Origin: UBA964 sp965279665 | Lineage (GTDB): Bacteria > Pseudomonadota > Gammaproteobacteria > Steroidobacterales > Steroidobacteraceae | Direction of reading: 5' to 3' | DNA: 64,000 nucleotides | NCBI GenBank assembly: GCA_965279665.1 | Contig: OZ257256.1 | Location: 2,480,001-2,544,000 of the forward strand | Shown: positions 54,575 to 63,034 of the stretch, in pieces | Layout: every line of letters begins with the position of its first letter | How positions within the stretch are numbered: position 1 is the stretch's first letter | The notes under the pieces: generated by a model | The model's database searches: none | What the model was told of the DNA's origin: nothing | Seen by the model: only the letters and a program-made list of their open reading frames with translations | Made by a program: the position numbers and the translations under genes

Positions 54575-55936
54575 TCAGCGGCCCGGAAAACCTGGTGGCA
54601 TGCCGCCACCCTTGAAGGCGCCCATCAGGCGCTTCAGCTTGCCGCCCTTCATGCTCTTCATCATTTTCTGCATCTCGACGAACTGCTTCATCAGCCGGTT
54701 GACGTCCTGGACCTGAACCCCCGCCCCGGCCGCGATCCGGCGCCGCCGGGAGCCATCGATGACGTCCGGCTTGCGGCGCTCGCGCACCGTCATGGAGTTG
54801 ATGATCGCGACCTGCCGGCGGACCTGCTGGTCACCCACATCCGTATTGCCAGCCCCGCGGGTCATCTGCGCCGGCAGCTTGTCCACGAGCGCCCCGAGGC
54901 CGCCCATCTTCTGCAACTGCTCGAGCTGGGAGCGCAGGTCCTCGAGATTGAAGCTGCCACCGCTGGTGACCTTGCGCGCGAGCTTCTCGGCCTCGGCCAT
55001 GTCGACCTGGCCCTGCACCTGCTCGACCAGTGCGACCACGTCGCCCATGCCGAGGATGCGGCCGGCCATGCGCTCGGGATCGAACGGCTGCAGCGCATCG
55101 GTCTTTTCACCCACGCCCAGGAAGACGATGGGCTTGCCGGTAACCTGCCGCACAGACAGCGCCGCGCCACCGCGCGCATCGCCATCGGCCTTGGTCAGGA
55201 TCACGCCGGTCAGTTCGAGCGCCGCGCTGAAGGCCTTCGCCGAGTTCAGCGCGTCCTGGCCGGCCATCGCATCGACGACAAACAGCTTCTCGTGCGAAGC
55301 CACCTGCGCCTCGATCGCCCGCACCTCTTCCATCAGTTCGGCGTCGACGTGCAGACGGCCTGCGGTGTCGACGATCAGCACGTCGTAAACGCCGGAGCGC
55401 GCGCGGGCCAGCGCCTCGGCGGCAATCTTCGGCGGGCTCGTGCCGGGTTCGGACTCGAAGAAATCCGCCTTCACCTGTTCGGCCAGACGCTTCAGCTGCA
55501 GGATCGCCGCGGGCCTGCGCACATCCGTGCTGACCAGCAGCACGCGCTTGCGCTGCGATTCGATCAGCCAGCGCGCGAGCTTTGCCGCGGTGGTGGTCTT
55601 GCCGGCACCCTGCAGACCGGCGAGCAGCACGACATACGGAGGCTGGGCGCGCAGTTCGAAGCCCGCGCGCGCGCCGCCCATCAACTCGACCAGCTCGCGA
55701 TGGATGATGCTGACGAAGACCTGCCCCGGCGAAAGGCTCGTCATGACCTCGGACCCGAGCGCCTTCTGCTTCACCGTATCGATGAAGGTCTTCACGACCG
55801 GCAGCGCGACGTCCGCCTCGAGCAGCGCCATGCGCACTTCGCGCAGTGTCTCGCTGATGTTGTCTTCGGTGATGCGGCCCTTGCCGCGCAGCGTCTGGAC
55901 CGTGCGGCTGAGCCGCTGACTGAGGTTCTCTAGCAT
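54575..55936 (-). CDS. ffh: signal recognition particle protein Ffh
   Basis: A 453-residue SRP54 GTPase. N domain (LSQRLSRTVQTLRGKGRITE), G domain with GLQGAGKTTTAAKLA, DTAGRLHVD, TKADGDARGG and GVGEKTDALQPFDPERMAGRILGMGD-type sequence, then a Met-rich M domain (MKQFVEMQKMMKSMKGGKLK) that binds signal sequences and the 4.5S RNA (encoded at 20022-20123). A perfect TATAAT ends 6 nt before the ATG and no Shine-Dalgarno is present, so the mRNA may be leaderless. Confidence 0.97.
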   Translation of the reverse strand: MLENLSQRLSRTVQTLRGKGRITEDNISETLREVRMALLEADVALPVVKTFIDTVKQKALGSEVMTSLSPGQVFVSIIHRELVELMGGARAGFELRAQPPYVVLLAGLQGAGKTTTAAKLARWLIESQRKRVLLVSTDVRRPAAILQLKRLAEQVKADFFESEPGTSPPKIAAEALARARSGVYDVLIVDTAGRLHVDAELMEEVRAIEAQVASHEKLFVVDAMAGQDALNSAKAFSAALELTGVILTKADGDARGGAALSVRQVTGKPIVFLGVGEKTDALQPFDPERMAGRILGMGDVVALVEQVQGQVDMAEAEKLARKVTSGGSFNLEDLRSQLEQLQKMGGLGALVDKLPAQMTRGAGNTDVGDQQVRRQVAIINSMTVRERRKPDVIDGSRRRRIAAGAGVQVQDVNRLMKQFVEMQKMMKSMKGGKLKRLMGAFKGGGMPPGFPGR

Positions 55937-55942
55937 GGCGTC

Positions 55943-55948
55943 ATTATA
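55943..55948 (-). promoter_or_regulatory. perfect TATAAT 6 nt upstream of ffh
   Basis: TATAAT-GACGCC-ATG on the minus strand. With a normal 6-7 nt distance from the -10 to +1, transcription starts on the first base of the ffh ATG. The region where a -35 should be (55966-55971) reads CCCGTC; a TTGACA exists but 31 bp away. Confidence 0.5.
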
Positions 55949-55972
55949 GCGGGCGTCCCGCGCCCGACGGGT

Positions 55973-55994
55973 TAGGGCCTGTCAACAGGCCCTA
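55973..55994. other. 22 bp palindrome across the radA stop codon
   Basis: TAGGGCCTGT (55973-55982) and ACAGGCCCTA (55985-55994) are perfect 10 bp inverted arms with a 2 bp centre. The distal arm includes the radA TAG stop. A second small hairpin (GGGCG/CGCCC, 55951-55965) follows. In RNA this is a strong stem at the end of radA, possibly a terminator without a U-run or an mRNA-protecting structure between radA and ffh. Confidence 0.5.
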
Positions 55995-57335
55995 GTCATC
56001 GAGCGCTTCGGACAGGCGCGATACGCCGCGCACCTCGAGCCCGTCGATCGGGCGCCGCGGCACGTTCTCGCGCGGCACCAGCGCGCGCTTGAACCCCTGC
56101 TTCGCGGCCTCGCGCAGCCGCTCCTCGCCGAAGGCCACCGGCCGTACTTCGCCGGTCAGACCCACTTCACCGAACGCCACCAGCTCGCGCGGCAACGCGC
56201 GATCACGCAGGCTCGAGACCAGCGACAGCAACAACGGCAGATCCGCCGCCGTCTCGGAAATGTCGAGTCCGCCGACCACATTGACGAACACGTCATGGTC
56301 CTGGGCCGAGATGCCGCCGTGCCGGTGCAGGACCGCGAGCAGCATGGAGACCCGTTGCGTATCGAGACCCTGAGCCACACGGCGCGGATTGCCGAAGCGC
56401 ATCGGATCGGCCAGCGCCTGGATCTCGACCAGCAGCGGCCGGTTGCCATCGCGCGTGACCATCACGATGCTGCCCGGCGCGATCGTGTCCGGCCGCGCGA
56501 GGAAGATCGCGCTGGGATTCGCGACCTCGCGCAATCCGCCCTCGGTCATCGCGAAGAACGCGAGCTCGTTGACTGCGCCGAAGCGGTTCTTCGTCGCCCG
56601 CACGATGCGAAAGCGCGAGCCTGCGTCGCTTTCGAAATACATGACGGTATCGACGAGATGTTCGAGCACACGCGGACCCGCGATCGCGCCCTCTTTGGTC
56701 ACATGGCCGACGATGAACACGGCGGTACCCGTGGTCTTGGCGAAGCGCACGAGGTCTGCCGCGCATTCCCGCAGCTGCGACACGCCGCCGGCACTGGTGG
56801 CGACATTCGCGGACTGCACGGTCTGGATCGAATCGACGACCAGCAGCGCCGCAGGCGGCTCGCGCGCCGCATCTTCGATCGTGGCCAGATCCGTCTCGGC
56901 GAGCACGCGCAGCGGCGCGCCGCCCAGCCCCAGCCGTTTCGCGCGCAGGCCGACCTGCTGTGACGATTCTTCGCCCGTCGCGTAGAGCACGGCGGCGGAG
57001 CGCGACAGCTGCGCCGCCACCTGCAGCAGCAGCGTGGACTTGCCGATCCCCGGATCGCCGCCGAGCAGCGTGACACTGCCGCGGACGATGCCGCCACCGA
57101 GAACGCGATCGAGTTCACCGAGTCCGCTCGACAGACGCGGCGGCAGACCCTCGGCATCGAGCGCGCCGGCTTCTGCGCCGCGGCCACGCGTGCGCGCCGC
57201 ACTACGCGGCGCGGCGGCGCTGCGCACCGCCGACTCGAGCGTGTTCCACTCGGCGCACTGCGGGCACTGGCCCTGCCACTTCGGCGACTCCCCGCCGCAG
57301 GCACTGCACACGAAAACCGTTGAACTGCGGGCCAT
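55992..57335 (-). CDS. radA: DNA repair protein RadA
   Basis: A 447-residue RecA-like branch-migration helicase. N-terminal zinc finger C10, C13, C24, C27 (CSACGGESPKWQGQCPQC), Walker A GGDPGIGKST (91-100), the RadA-specific KNRFG motif in RATKNRFGAVNELA, and a C-terminal Lon-like domain (QDHDVFVNVVGGLDISETAA-type sequence). ATG at 57335 is chosen since the family begins just before the zinc finger and CGGAG lies upstream. Confidence 0.96.
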   Translation of the reverse strand: MARSSTVFVCSACGGESPKWQGQCPQCAEWNTLESAVRSAAAPRSAARTRGRGAEAGALDAEGLPPRLSSGLGELDRVLGGGIVRGSVTLLGGDPGIGKSTLLLQVAAQLSRSAAVLYATGEESSQQVGLRAKRLGLGGAPLRVLAETDLATIEDAAREPPAALLVVDSIQTVQSANVATSAGGVSQLRECAADLVRFAKTTGTAVFIVGHVTKEGAIAGPRVLEHLVDTVMYFESDAGSRFRIVRATKNRFGAVNELAFFAMTEGGLREVANPSAIFLARPDTIAPGSIVMVTRDGNRPLLVEIQALADPMRFGNPRRVAQGLDTQRVSMLLAVLHRHGGISAQDHDVFVNVVGGLDISETAADLPLLLSLVSSLRDRALPRELVAFGEVGLTGEVRPVAFGEERLREAAKQGFKRALVPRENVPRRPIDGLEVRGVSRLSEALDD

Positions 57336-57557
57336 GCTCGGCTCCGAAAAAAGGCGCGCGGATGCTAGCATGCGGTCCGGCGCTGGCTGGCCCTGCAAAT
57401 GTCGCAATGCAGGGTCAAATTGTGACTGCAGGCTCAGACTTCCTGAGCGGCAGTGTTAGCGTAGACAACAGGCACCGCTGGACTCCAAGGCGGGCCGACA
57501 GGGTCGGAATCTTGACAATAAAGTGGCATTGCATCCGGGCTATTCGGAGCCTGTCGC

Positions 57558-57573
57558 GTACCCGTGCGGGTAC
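57558..57573. promoter_or_regulatory. perfect palindrome GTACCCG-TG-CGGGTAC
   Basis: Seven-base perfect arms around a 2 bp centre, 76 bp before the PP2C start codon. Looks like an operator for a dimeric regulator that I cannot name. Confidence 0.45.
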
Positions 57574-57600
57574 CGGCCGGGCGCCGCTGCCGCCCCGCGC

Positions 57601-57618
57601 CTGTGATGCGGTTCACAG
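57601..57618. promoter_or_regulatory. CRP/Clp-type binding site
   Basis: CTGTGA-TGCGGT-TCACAG: the half-sites match the CRP consensus TGTGA-N6-TCACA perfectly and the symmetry extends one base further each side. It ends 30 bp before the GTG of the PP2C gene. Regulators of the CRP family, such as Clp of xanthomonads, recognise this sequence. Confidence 0.65.
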
Positions 57619-57648
57619 TTCTGTGCGGCGTTCTGCAGGGCGACCCGA

Positions 57649-58473
57649 GTGACCCTGAAGACCAAGTTGCGGTTCGTCGGCGAGACCGACACCGGTCGGG
57701 TCCGCGAACACAACGAGGACACGATCGCCCTCGATGCCGACATCGGGCTGCTGGTGCTGGCCGACGGCATGGGCGGCTACAACGCCGGCGAAGTCGCGAG
57801 CGGCATCGCCGTGAAGACCATCGTCAACCTGGTGCGCGAGGCCGTCGAGCGCGAGGACCTCGCCGCGATCGATGCTTCGACCGGCCTGACCCGTCGCAGC
57901 ATCGTGCTGCGCGACGCGATCCAGCGCGCCAACAAGATCATCTTCCAGACCGCTAAAACACAGCCCCAATGCGAAGGCATGGGCACGACCGTGGTCGGCG
58001 CGTTGTTCTACGACAACCACGTCACCGTGGCGCATGTCGGGGATTCCCGCATCTATCGCGTGCGCAGCGGTCGCCTCGAGCAGATCACGCTCGATCACTC
58101 CCTGCTGCAGGAACTGGTGGACCGTGGCTTCTATTCACCCGAAGAAGCGCAGCGGGCCGCCAACAAGAACTACGTCACCCGGGCGCTCGGGGTCGAACCC
58201 AGCGTCGAGGTCGAGATCGCGGAGCACGAGGTCCTGAAAGGCGACCATTACATGCTCTGCTCCGACGGTTTGTCCGACATGGTCGAGGATTCGGACATTC
58301 ACTTAACGATCAACACTTTCGGTGATAATCTAGGGACGGTCGCTAAACAATTGATACAACTGGCCAACGACAACGGGGGCCGGGACAATATCTCTGTGCT
58401 GTTATCGCAGGTGTTGGAATCCTTCCCTGCGAAGCGTGGTCTCGTCGACAAGGTGCTGCGTTGGTTCAGCTAG
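57649..58473 (+). CDS. PP2C-family serine/threonine protein phosphatase
   Basis: A 274-residue metal-dependent phosphatase (PppA/Stp type). Motifs: TGRVREHNEDT (15-25), LADGMGGYNAGEVAS (38-51), VAHVGDSRIYRVRSG (128-141), MLCSDGLSDMVE (202-213) and GGRDNISV (243-250), giving the full set of aspartates for two metal ions. It begins with GTG. The following gene encodes a double-FHA protein, so the pair probably belongs to a Ser/Thr phosphorylation circuit. No kinase gene is in the window. Confidence 0.93.
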   Translation: MTLKTKLRFVGETDTGRVREHNEDTIALDADIGLLVLADGMGGYNAGEVASGIAVKTIVNLVREAVEREDLAAIDASTGLTRRSIVLRDAIQRANKIIFQTAKTQPQCEGMGTTVVGALFYDNHVTVAHVGDSRIYRVRSGRLEQITLDHSLLQELVDRGFYSPEEAQRAANKNYVTRALGVEPSVEVEIAEHEVLKGDHYMLCSDGLSDMVEDSDIHLTINTFGDNLGTVAKQLIQLANDNGGRDNISVLLSQVLESFPAKRGLVDKVLRWFS

Positions 58474-58494
58474 TCGGATGCTTGGGGCAGGTGC

Positions 58495-59208
58495 ATGGCT
58501 AGACTCATTTTGAGCCTCGATGGCCAGACGATGGCCGAATACAACATGAACAAGGAGCGGTACACGATTGGCCGCCTCCCGGATAACGATATTCGTATCG
58601 ACAATCCGGCAGTCAGCGGGCACCACTCGCTGATCATCAACATCCTCAACGATTCATTCCTCGAGGATCTGAACAGCACCAATGGTACCTACGTGAACGG
58701 CAAGCTCATCAAGAAGCATGCCCTGCAGCACGCGGACATCATCACCGTCGGTCATCACCAGCTGCGTTTCGTCGAGGACGACGAAGCCCAGGACGAATTC
58801 CAGAAGACCATGGTCATCCAGCCCTCGGCGCGCCCGGTTGAATCCGTGCGCCGGGCCGAAGCCAAGGTCGATTCCGTCAGCAGCGGCCCGCCCGCCACGG
58901 ACCCGCGCCGCGCGATCGCCGATGCACAGCTGGCCATCAAACCGGGCCGACTGCAGGTGCTGTCCGGCCAGTTCGCGGGCCGTGAAGTCGAGATCACCAA
59001 GGCGCTCACCACGCTCGGCCGCCCGGGCCTGCAGGTGGCCGCCATCACGCGTCGCGGCGATGGTTTCTACATCGTCCACGTCGAGAGTGCGAAGGAAGGC
59101 GACTTCCCGCTGGTCAACGGTTCACCGATCGGCGCCCAGGCCCACCGCCTGCGCGACAACGATGTGATCCAGCTCGCTGGCGTGAAGATGGGGTTCTTCC
59201 AGAGCTGA
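58495..59208 (+). CDS. double FHA-domain protein
   Basis: A 237-residue cytoplasmic protein with two FHA domains. The first (residues 1-92) has an intact phosphothreonine pocket: YTIGRLPDNDIRI (R27), SGHHS (S41, H44) and DLNSTNGTYVNG. The second (about 150-237) keeps TLGRPGLQVAAITRRGDGFYIVHV and PLVNG but lacks the SxxH motif, so it may not bind phosphopeptides. It sits 21 bp after the PP2C gene and probably binds targets whose phosphorylation PP2C reverses. Confidence 0.9.
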   Translation: MARLILSLDGQTMAEYNMNKERYTIGRLPDNDIRIDNPAVSGHHSLIINILNDSFLEDLNSTNGTYVNGKLIKKHALQHADIITVGHHQLRFVEDDEAQDEFQKTMVIQPSARPVESVRRAEAKVDSVSSGPPATDPRRAIADAQLAIKPGRLQVLSGQFAGREVEITKALTTLGRPGLQVAAITRRGDGFYIVHVESAKEGDFPLVNGSPIGAQAHRLRDNDVIQLAGVKMGFFQS

Positions 59209-59239
59209 GCGCACCCAGCAGTTCGCTGCGTCCGCGCTT

Positions 59240-60361
59240 CTAGCTCAGCTCCAGCGGCACCCGCTGGCTGACGCCGCACAGCAGTTCGTAGGGCAGCGTG
59301 CCGGCTTCGGCCGCCACCTGCTCCACGGGCAGCGCCCTGCCCCATAGCAGCGCCGAACTTCCCACCAGCACACCGGGCTGGTCAGTCACGTCGACGGCGA
59401 TCATGTCCATCGAGACCCGGCCCGCGAGCCGCGCGAGCTGGCCGGCTACCCAGACCGGTGCGCCACTCGCGAGATGTCGCGGCACACCATCGCCATACCC
59501 TGCCGCGAGGATCGCGATGACTGAATCACGCTCGGCCCGCCAGGCACCGCCGTAGCCCACGGTCTCGCCGCGCGGCACGCGCCGCAGCGCGATGACTGTG
59601 GTTTCGAGCGACATGACCGGCTGAAGTCCCAATTCCGCACCCGTCCGGTCCGGAAACGGGGAGACGCCGTAGAGCGCAAGCCCCGGCCGCACGAAGTCGC
59701 CGCGCGCCTCGGCCCAGCCGAGCGTGCCCGCGGAATTGCCGATGCTGGTGACGAAACGCCCACGATCCGCGCGATCCTCACGCCGCCGCCCGGGCAGCGG
59801 CACGTGCAGCGGCAGCAGCGCCTGGAAGCGCGCGACCTGCTCGCGCGTCATCGCGCAATCCGTTTCATCGGCGCGGGCCAGATGGGTCATCACGCGGATC
59901 TCGATCGCCGGCACGGCCAGCAGGCGCAACCGCTCATAGGCGCGCGGAAACTCTTCGGGCCGGAAGCCGAGGCGGTTCATGCCCGTATCGATCTTGATCC
60001 ACAGCGTGAAGCGATGCGCGCCCGAGTAGCCCTCGAGCAGCGTCAACTGCAGCGGATCATGGACGACGAGCTCGAAGCCCTGCCGCGCCGCCTCGGCGAG
60101 CTGCTCGGCGCTGAACACGCCTTCGAGCAGCACGATCGGCTGGGTCACGCCCGCGCTGCGCAGCTGCAGGCCTTCCTCGAGTCGCGCGACCGCGAACGAA
60201 TCCGCGTCGGACAAGGCCAGCGCCGTCGGCACGAGGCCATGGCCATAGGCGTTCGCCTTGACCACCGCCATCACGCGAGAATCGGGTGCCGCACGACGGA
60301 TCACGCCGAGGTTGTGGCGCAGGGCTGCGGAATCGACGCGGGCGCGGATGATGCGGGTCAT
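59240..60361 (-). CDS. alr: alanine racemase
   Basis: A 373-residue PLP enzyme making D-alanine for peptidoglycan. PLP lysine K35 in AVVKANAYGHG; KIDTGMNRLGF; the catalytic tyrosine in ETVGYGGAWRA; SMDMIAVDVTD near the C-terminus. It follows dnaB by 21 bp with GAAGG as the ribosome site, the usual dnaB-alr order. Confidence 0.96.
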   Translation of the reverse strand: MTRIIRARVDSAALRHNLGVIRRAAPDSRVMAVVKANAYGHGLVPTALALSDADSFAVARLEEGLQLRSAGVTQPIVLLEGVFSAEQLAEAARQGFELVVHDPLQLTLLEGYSGAHRFTLWIKIDTGMNRLGFRPEEFPRAYERLRLLAVPAIEIRVMTHLARADETDCAMTREQVARFQALLPLHVPLPGRRREDRADRGRFVTSIGNSAGTLGWAEARGDFVRPGLALYGVSPFPDRTGAELGLQPVMSLETTVIALRRVPRGETVGYGGAWRAERDSVIAILAAGYGDGVPRHLASGAPVWVAGQLARLAGRVSMDMIAVDVTDQPGVLVGSSALLWGRALPVEQVAAEAGTLPYELLCGVSQRVPLELS

Positions 60362-60382
60362 GCGAGGGCCTTCGTAATGGCC

Positions 60383-61756
60383 CTATCGAAGCACGCCTTC
60401 GGCGTAGGACTCCGGGGCGTAGTTCACGAAGCGCGAGTACTGGCCCTGGAAGCTCAGCACGAAAGTCCCGGTCTCGCCGTTACGATGCTTGGCCAGATCG
60501 ATCTCGGCCATGCCCTTCTTCGGCGTGTTCTTGTCGTAGACCTCTTCGCGGTAGATCAACAGGATCATGTCCGCGTCCTGCTCGATGGCGCCCGATTCGC
60601 GCAGGTCCGACATCACCGGCTTCTTGTCCGTGCGCTGCTCGACGCCGCGATTCAGCTGCGAGAGTGCGATGACCGGCACCGCCAGTTCCTTCGCGAGCGC
60701 CTTCAGGCCGCGAGAGATCGCGGAGATTTCCGTCGCGCGGTTTTCCTTGTTGCCCGGCACCTGCATCAGCTGCAGGTAGTCGACCACGACGAGGTTCAGC
60801 CCATGCTCGCGCTTCACGCGCCGCGCGCGGGCGCGCAGCTCGGTGGGATTCAGCGCGGGTGTTTCATCGATGAAGATGCGCGCTTCGGAGAGCTGCCCGG
60901 CCGCGCCCGTGATGCGCGGCCAGTCTTCATCGGAAATCTGCCCGCTGCGGATGTGACCGAGCGCGACACGGCCCACGCTCGACAGCATGCGCGTCATCAG
61001 CTGCTCGGACGGCATTTCCATCGAGAAGATCACGACCGAGCCTTTCACGTCGCTCTTCAGCGCCGCGTACTCGGCCATGTTCACGGCCAGCGTGGTCTTG
61101 CCCATCGAAGGACGTCCCGCCACGATCACGAGATCGCCCGGCCGCAATCCGCCGGTCTTCTTGTCGAATTCGTCGAAGCCCGTCGGCAGGCCGCGCAGTC
61201 CGCCCGGATTCGCGTGCCATTCGTCGATCTGGTCGATCAGCATCGGCATCAGCGTCTGGATCGACACTGCGCCTTCGAGACGGCCACGCACGCCCATCTC
61301 GGCGATTTCGAACACATGGCCTTCGGCCCGATCGACGAGCTCCGCCGCAGACTCGCCCTCGTTGCGGAACACGCTGGACGTGATCTCGGTGCCGACATGC
61401 GCAAGCCGCCGCAGCAGCGAGCGCTCGCGGACGATTTCGGCGTAGGAACGGACGTTGGCCGCGCTCGGCGTATCGCGCGCGAGCGTGCCGAGGTACGCGA
61501 GGCCGCCGGCATCGGCGAGCCGCGCGCTGCGCTCCAGCTGCTCGCTGACCGTGACGACGTCGCTGGGTTTGCCGGCCCCGGCCAGCTGGCCGATGGCCTC
61601 GAAGATCAGTGCGTGGTCGGGACGGTAGAAGTCTTCGGCGCGGATGATGTCCGCGACGTTGTCCCAGGCACTGGCATCAAGAAGAAGTCCGCCGAGGACG
61701 GATTGCTCCGCCTCGACGGAATGCGGTGGCGTACGAAGTTCGTCGCTGCGGCTCAC
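60383..61756 (-). CDS. dnaB: replicative DNA helicase DnaB
   Basis: A 457-residue hexameric helicase. N-terminal domain PPHSVEAEQSVLGGLLLDAS; RecA-like motor with Walker A GRPSMGKTTLAVN, KSDVKGSVVIFSMEMPSEQL-type H1a region, VVVDYLQLM and SQLNRGVEQR; DLRESGAIEQDADMILLIYR near the end. GTG start overlapping the rplI stop (GTGA). No intein. Confidence 0.97.
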   Translation of the reverse strand: MSRSDELRTPPHSVEAEQSVLGGLLLDASAWDNVADIIRAEDFYRPDHALIFEAIGQLAGAGKPSDVVTVSEQLERSARLADAGGLAYLGTLARDTPSAANVRSYAEIVRERSLLRRLAHVGTEITSSVFRNEGESAAELVDRAEGHVFEIAEMGVRGRLEGAVSIQTLMPMLIDQIDEWHANPGGLRGLPTGFDEFDKKTGGLRPGDLVIVAGRPSMGKTTLAVNMAEYAALKSDVKGSVVIFSMEMPSEQLMTRMLSSVGRVALGHIRSGQISDEDWPRITGAAGQLSEARIFIDETPALNPTELRARARRVKREHGLNLVVVDYLQLMQVPGNKENRATEISAISRGLKALAKELAVPVIALSQLNRGVEQRTDKKPVMSDLRESGAIEQDADMILLIYREEVYDKNTPKKGMAEIDLAKHRNGETGTFVLSFQGQYSRFVNYAPESYAEGVLR

Positions 61757-62202
61757 TCTTCCGCGACGATGCTCACCGGCAGCTGCACGTCCACATCCGT
61801 ATGCAGATGCAGGACGACCGCGTGATCGCCGACCATGCGGATCGGGCCGCCGGGCAGACGCACTTCGCTGCGCGTGACCTTGTGACCCTGGGCCGTGCAG
61901 GCTTCGGCGATGTCGGTGGTGCCGATCGAACCGAACAGCTTGCCTTCGTTGCCGGCCTTGGCCGAGATGACCAGCTTGAATTCCTTCAGGGATTCAGCGC
62001 GGGCTTCGGCGGACTTCAGCGCATCGTTCGCGGCCTTCTCGAGCTCGCTCCGGCGGGCCTCGAAAATGGCGACGTTGGCCGGCGTCGCCAGCGTGGCCTT
62101 GCCTTCCGGCAGGAGATAGTTGCGGCCGTAACCGGACTTCACCTTGACGCGATCGCCAATGGTGCCGAGGTTCGCGACCTTGCTGAGCAGAATGACTTCC
62201 AT
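61753..62202 (-). CDS. rplI: 50S ribosomal protein L9
   Basis: A 149-residue protein: N-terminal MEVILLSKVANLGTIGDRVK, GYGRNYLLPEGKATLAT, the long central helix, and the C-terminal domain with LFGSIGTTDIAEA and GPIRMVGDHAVVLHLH. GGAG precedes the ATG. It lies 20 bp after rpsR and overlaps dnaB. Confidence 0.97.
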   Translation of the reverse strand: MEVILLSKVANLGTIGDRVKVKSGYGRNYLLPEGKATLATPANVAIFEARRSELEKAANDALKSAEARAESLKEFKLVISAKAGNEGKLFGSIGTTDIAEACTAQGHKVTRSEVRLPGGPIRMVGDHAVVLHLHTDVDVQLPVSIVAEE

Positions 62203-62222
62203 GATTTAACTCCTGCAGCCGA

Positions 62223-62474
62223 TCAATGCTGATCGGTGTACGGCAGCAGCGCCAGGAAGCGCGCGCGGCGCACGGCCTGCGCGAGCTGGCGCTGATAGAA
62301 CGAACGCGTGCCGGTGATGCGGCTCGGCACGATCTTGCCCGTCTCGGTCACGTAACCCTTCAGCGTGGAAAGGTCCTTGTAATCGATCTGCTTGACCTTG
62401 TCGGCCGTGAAACGGCAGAACTTCTTGCGTCGCGTGAAGCGACCCTGCTTGCCACCACTGCGCTGTTCGTTCAC
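62223..62474 (-). CDS. rpsR: 30S ribosomal protein S18
   Basis: An 83-residue protein with RRKKFCRFTADKVKQIDYKD and ITGTRSFYQRQLAQAVRRAR. GTG start overlapping the rpsF stop (GTGA). There is no priB between rpsF and rpsR, unlike in E. coli. Confidence 0.97.
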   Translation of the reverse strand: MNEQRSGGKQGRFTRRKKFCRFTADKVKQIDYKDLSTLKGYVTETGKIVPSRITGTRSFYQRQLAQAVRRARFLALLPYTDQH

Positions 62475-62872
62475 GCGTTGTCTCCCATCGAATCGTCATC
62501 ACCGAAGTCCGGGCGCTCGCGACGTTCGCGACGCTCGCCGCTCGCCTCTTCCTCGGCCTCGCGGGCCATCGGCGAAGGCTCGGTCACGGCTTCGTCCATC
62601 TTGACGACGAGGTGACGCAGCACGGCATCGCTGAAACGGAACGCGCCGGTGAGTTCTGCGAGGGTCTTCTGGTCCGTCTCGATGTTCAGCAGCACGTAGT
62701 GCGCCTTGTGAACCTTGGAGATGGGATAGGCCAGCTGGCGACGGCCCCAGTCTTCGAAGCGATGCACCTGACCGCCACCCTGGGCAATCATGCCCTTGTA
62801 GCGCTCGACCATCGCGGGAACCTGCTCGCTCTGATCCGGATGGACCAGGAATACGATCTCGTAATGCCTCAT
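62471..62872 (-). CDS. rpsF: 30S ribosomal protein S6
   Basis: A 133-residue protein: MRHYEIVFLVHPDQSEQVPA, VHRFEDWGRRQLAYPISKVH, YVLLNIETDQKTLAEL and FSDAVLRHLVVKMDEA. The acidic C-terminal tail (EAEEEASGERRERRERPDFG) is of the kind extended by glutamates by RimK in E. coli. GGAG precedes the ATG. First gene of the rpsF-rpsR-rplI-dnaB-alr run. Confidence 0.97.
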   Translation of the reverse strand: MRHYEIVFLVHPDQSEQVPAMVERYKGMIAQGGGQVHRFEDWGRRQLAYPISKVHKAHYVLLNIETDQKTLAELTGAFRFSDAVLRHLVVKMDEAVTEPSPMAREAEEEASGERRERRERPDFGDDDSMGDNA

Positions 62873-62894
62873 GTGTGCTCCTTGTGAGTGAAAG

Positions 62895-62921
62895 CCACCC
62901 GACGAGGCGCTGTCGGTGTGG
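62895..62921 (-). promoter_or_regulatory. leader hairpin before rpsF, possible S6:S18 binding site
   Basis: In the transcript CCACaCCGAC (62912-62921) pairs with GUCGGGUGG (62895-62903), leaving one bulged A and an 8 nt loop, 22 nt before the rpsF start. The ACACCG segment recalls the CCG-containing motif by which the S6:S18 complex autoregulates rpsF leaders in many bacteria. The match to the full motif is not certain. Confidence 0.4.
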
Positions 62922-62947
62922 CAAGGGTCCCTTTTGAAGGGGCGCGA

Positions 62948-62976
62948 AGGATAGCGGAAGGCCTGCCAGGGTGCAA
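62948..62976 (-). promoter_or_regulatory. promoter of the rpsF operon
   Basis: TTGCAC (62971-62976), 17 bp, TATCCT (62948-62953) on the minus strand, followed by a GC-rich start region. The predicted leader is about 70 nt and includes the hairpin at 62895-62921. Confidence 0.7.
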
Positions 62977-63034
62977 CCGGCGAATCTGCAGTCAGTCTTC
63001 CAAATCAGCGGCTTAGGCGAGGCTCGGGCCCGGA

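Larger units (their letters stand above)
57336..57648. other. 313 bp intergenic region between divergent radA and the PP2C gene
   Basis: No coding sequence is seen. It holds CCCTGC/GCAGGG arms (57391-57396, 57409-57414) with a 12 nt loop, a TTGACA at 57512-57517 without a partner -10, a perfect 16 bp palindrome at 57558-57573, and a CRP-type site at 57601-57618. TAGCAT at 57362-57367 on the minus strand may be the radA -10. Confidence 0.6.

Noticed and set aside
55980..55985. TTGACA as the -35 of ffh
   Set aside because: It is 31 bp from TATAAT and is part of the palindrome across the radA stop.
57520..57535. TGGCATTGCAT as a sigma-54 promoter
   Set aside because: The GG and GC are not 10 bp apart, so the -24/-12 spacing fails.
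57512..57546. TTGACA as the -35 of the PP2C gene
   Set aside because: No -10 at 16-18 bp; the nearest candidate (TATTCG at 57541) is 23 bp away.
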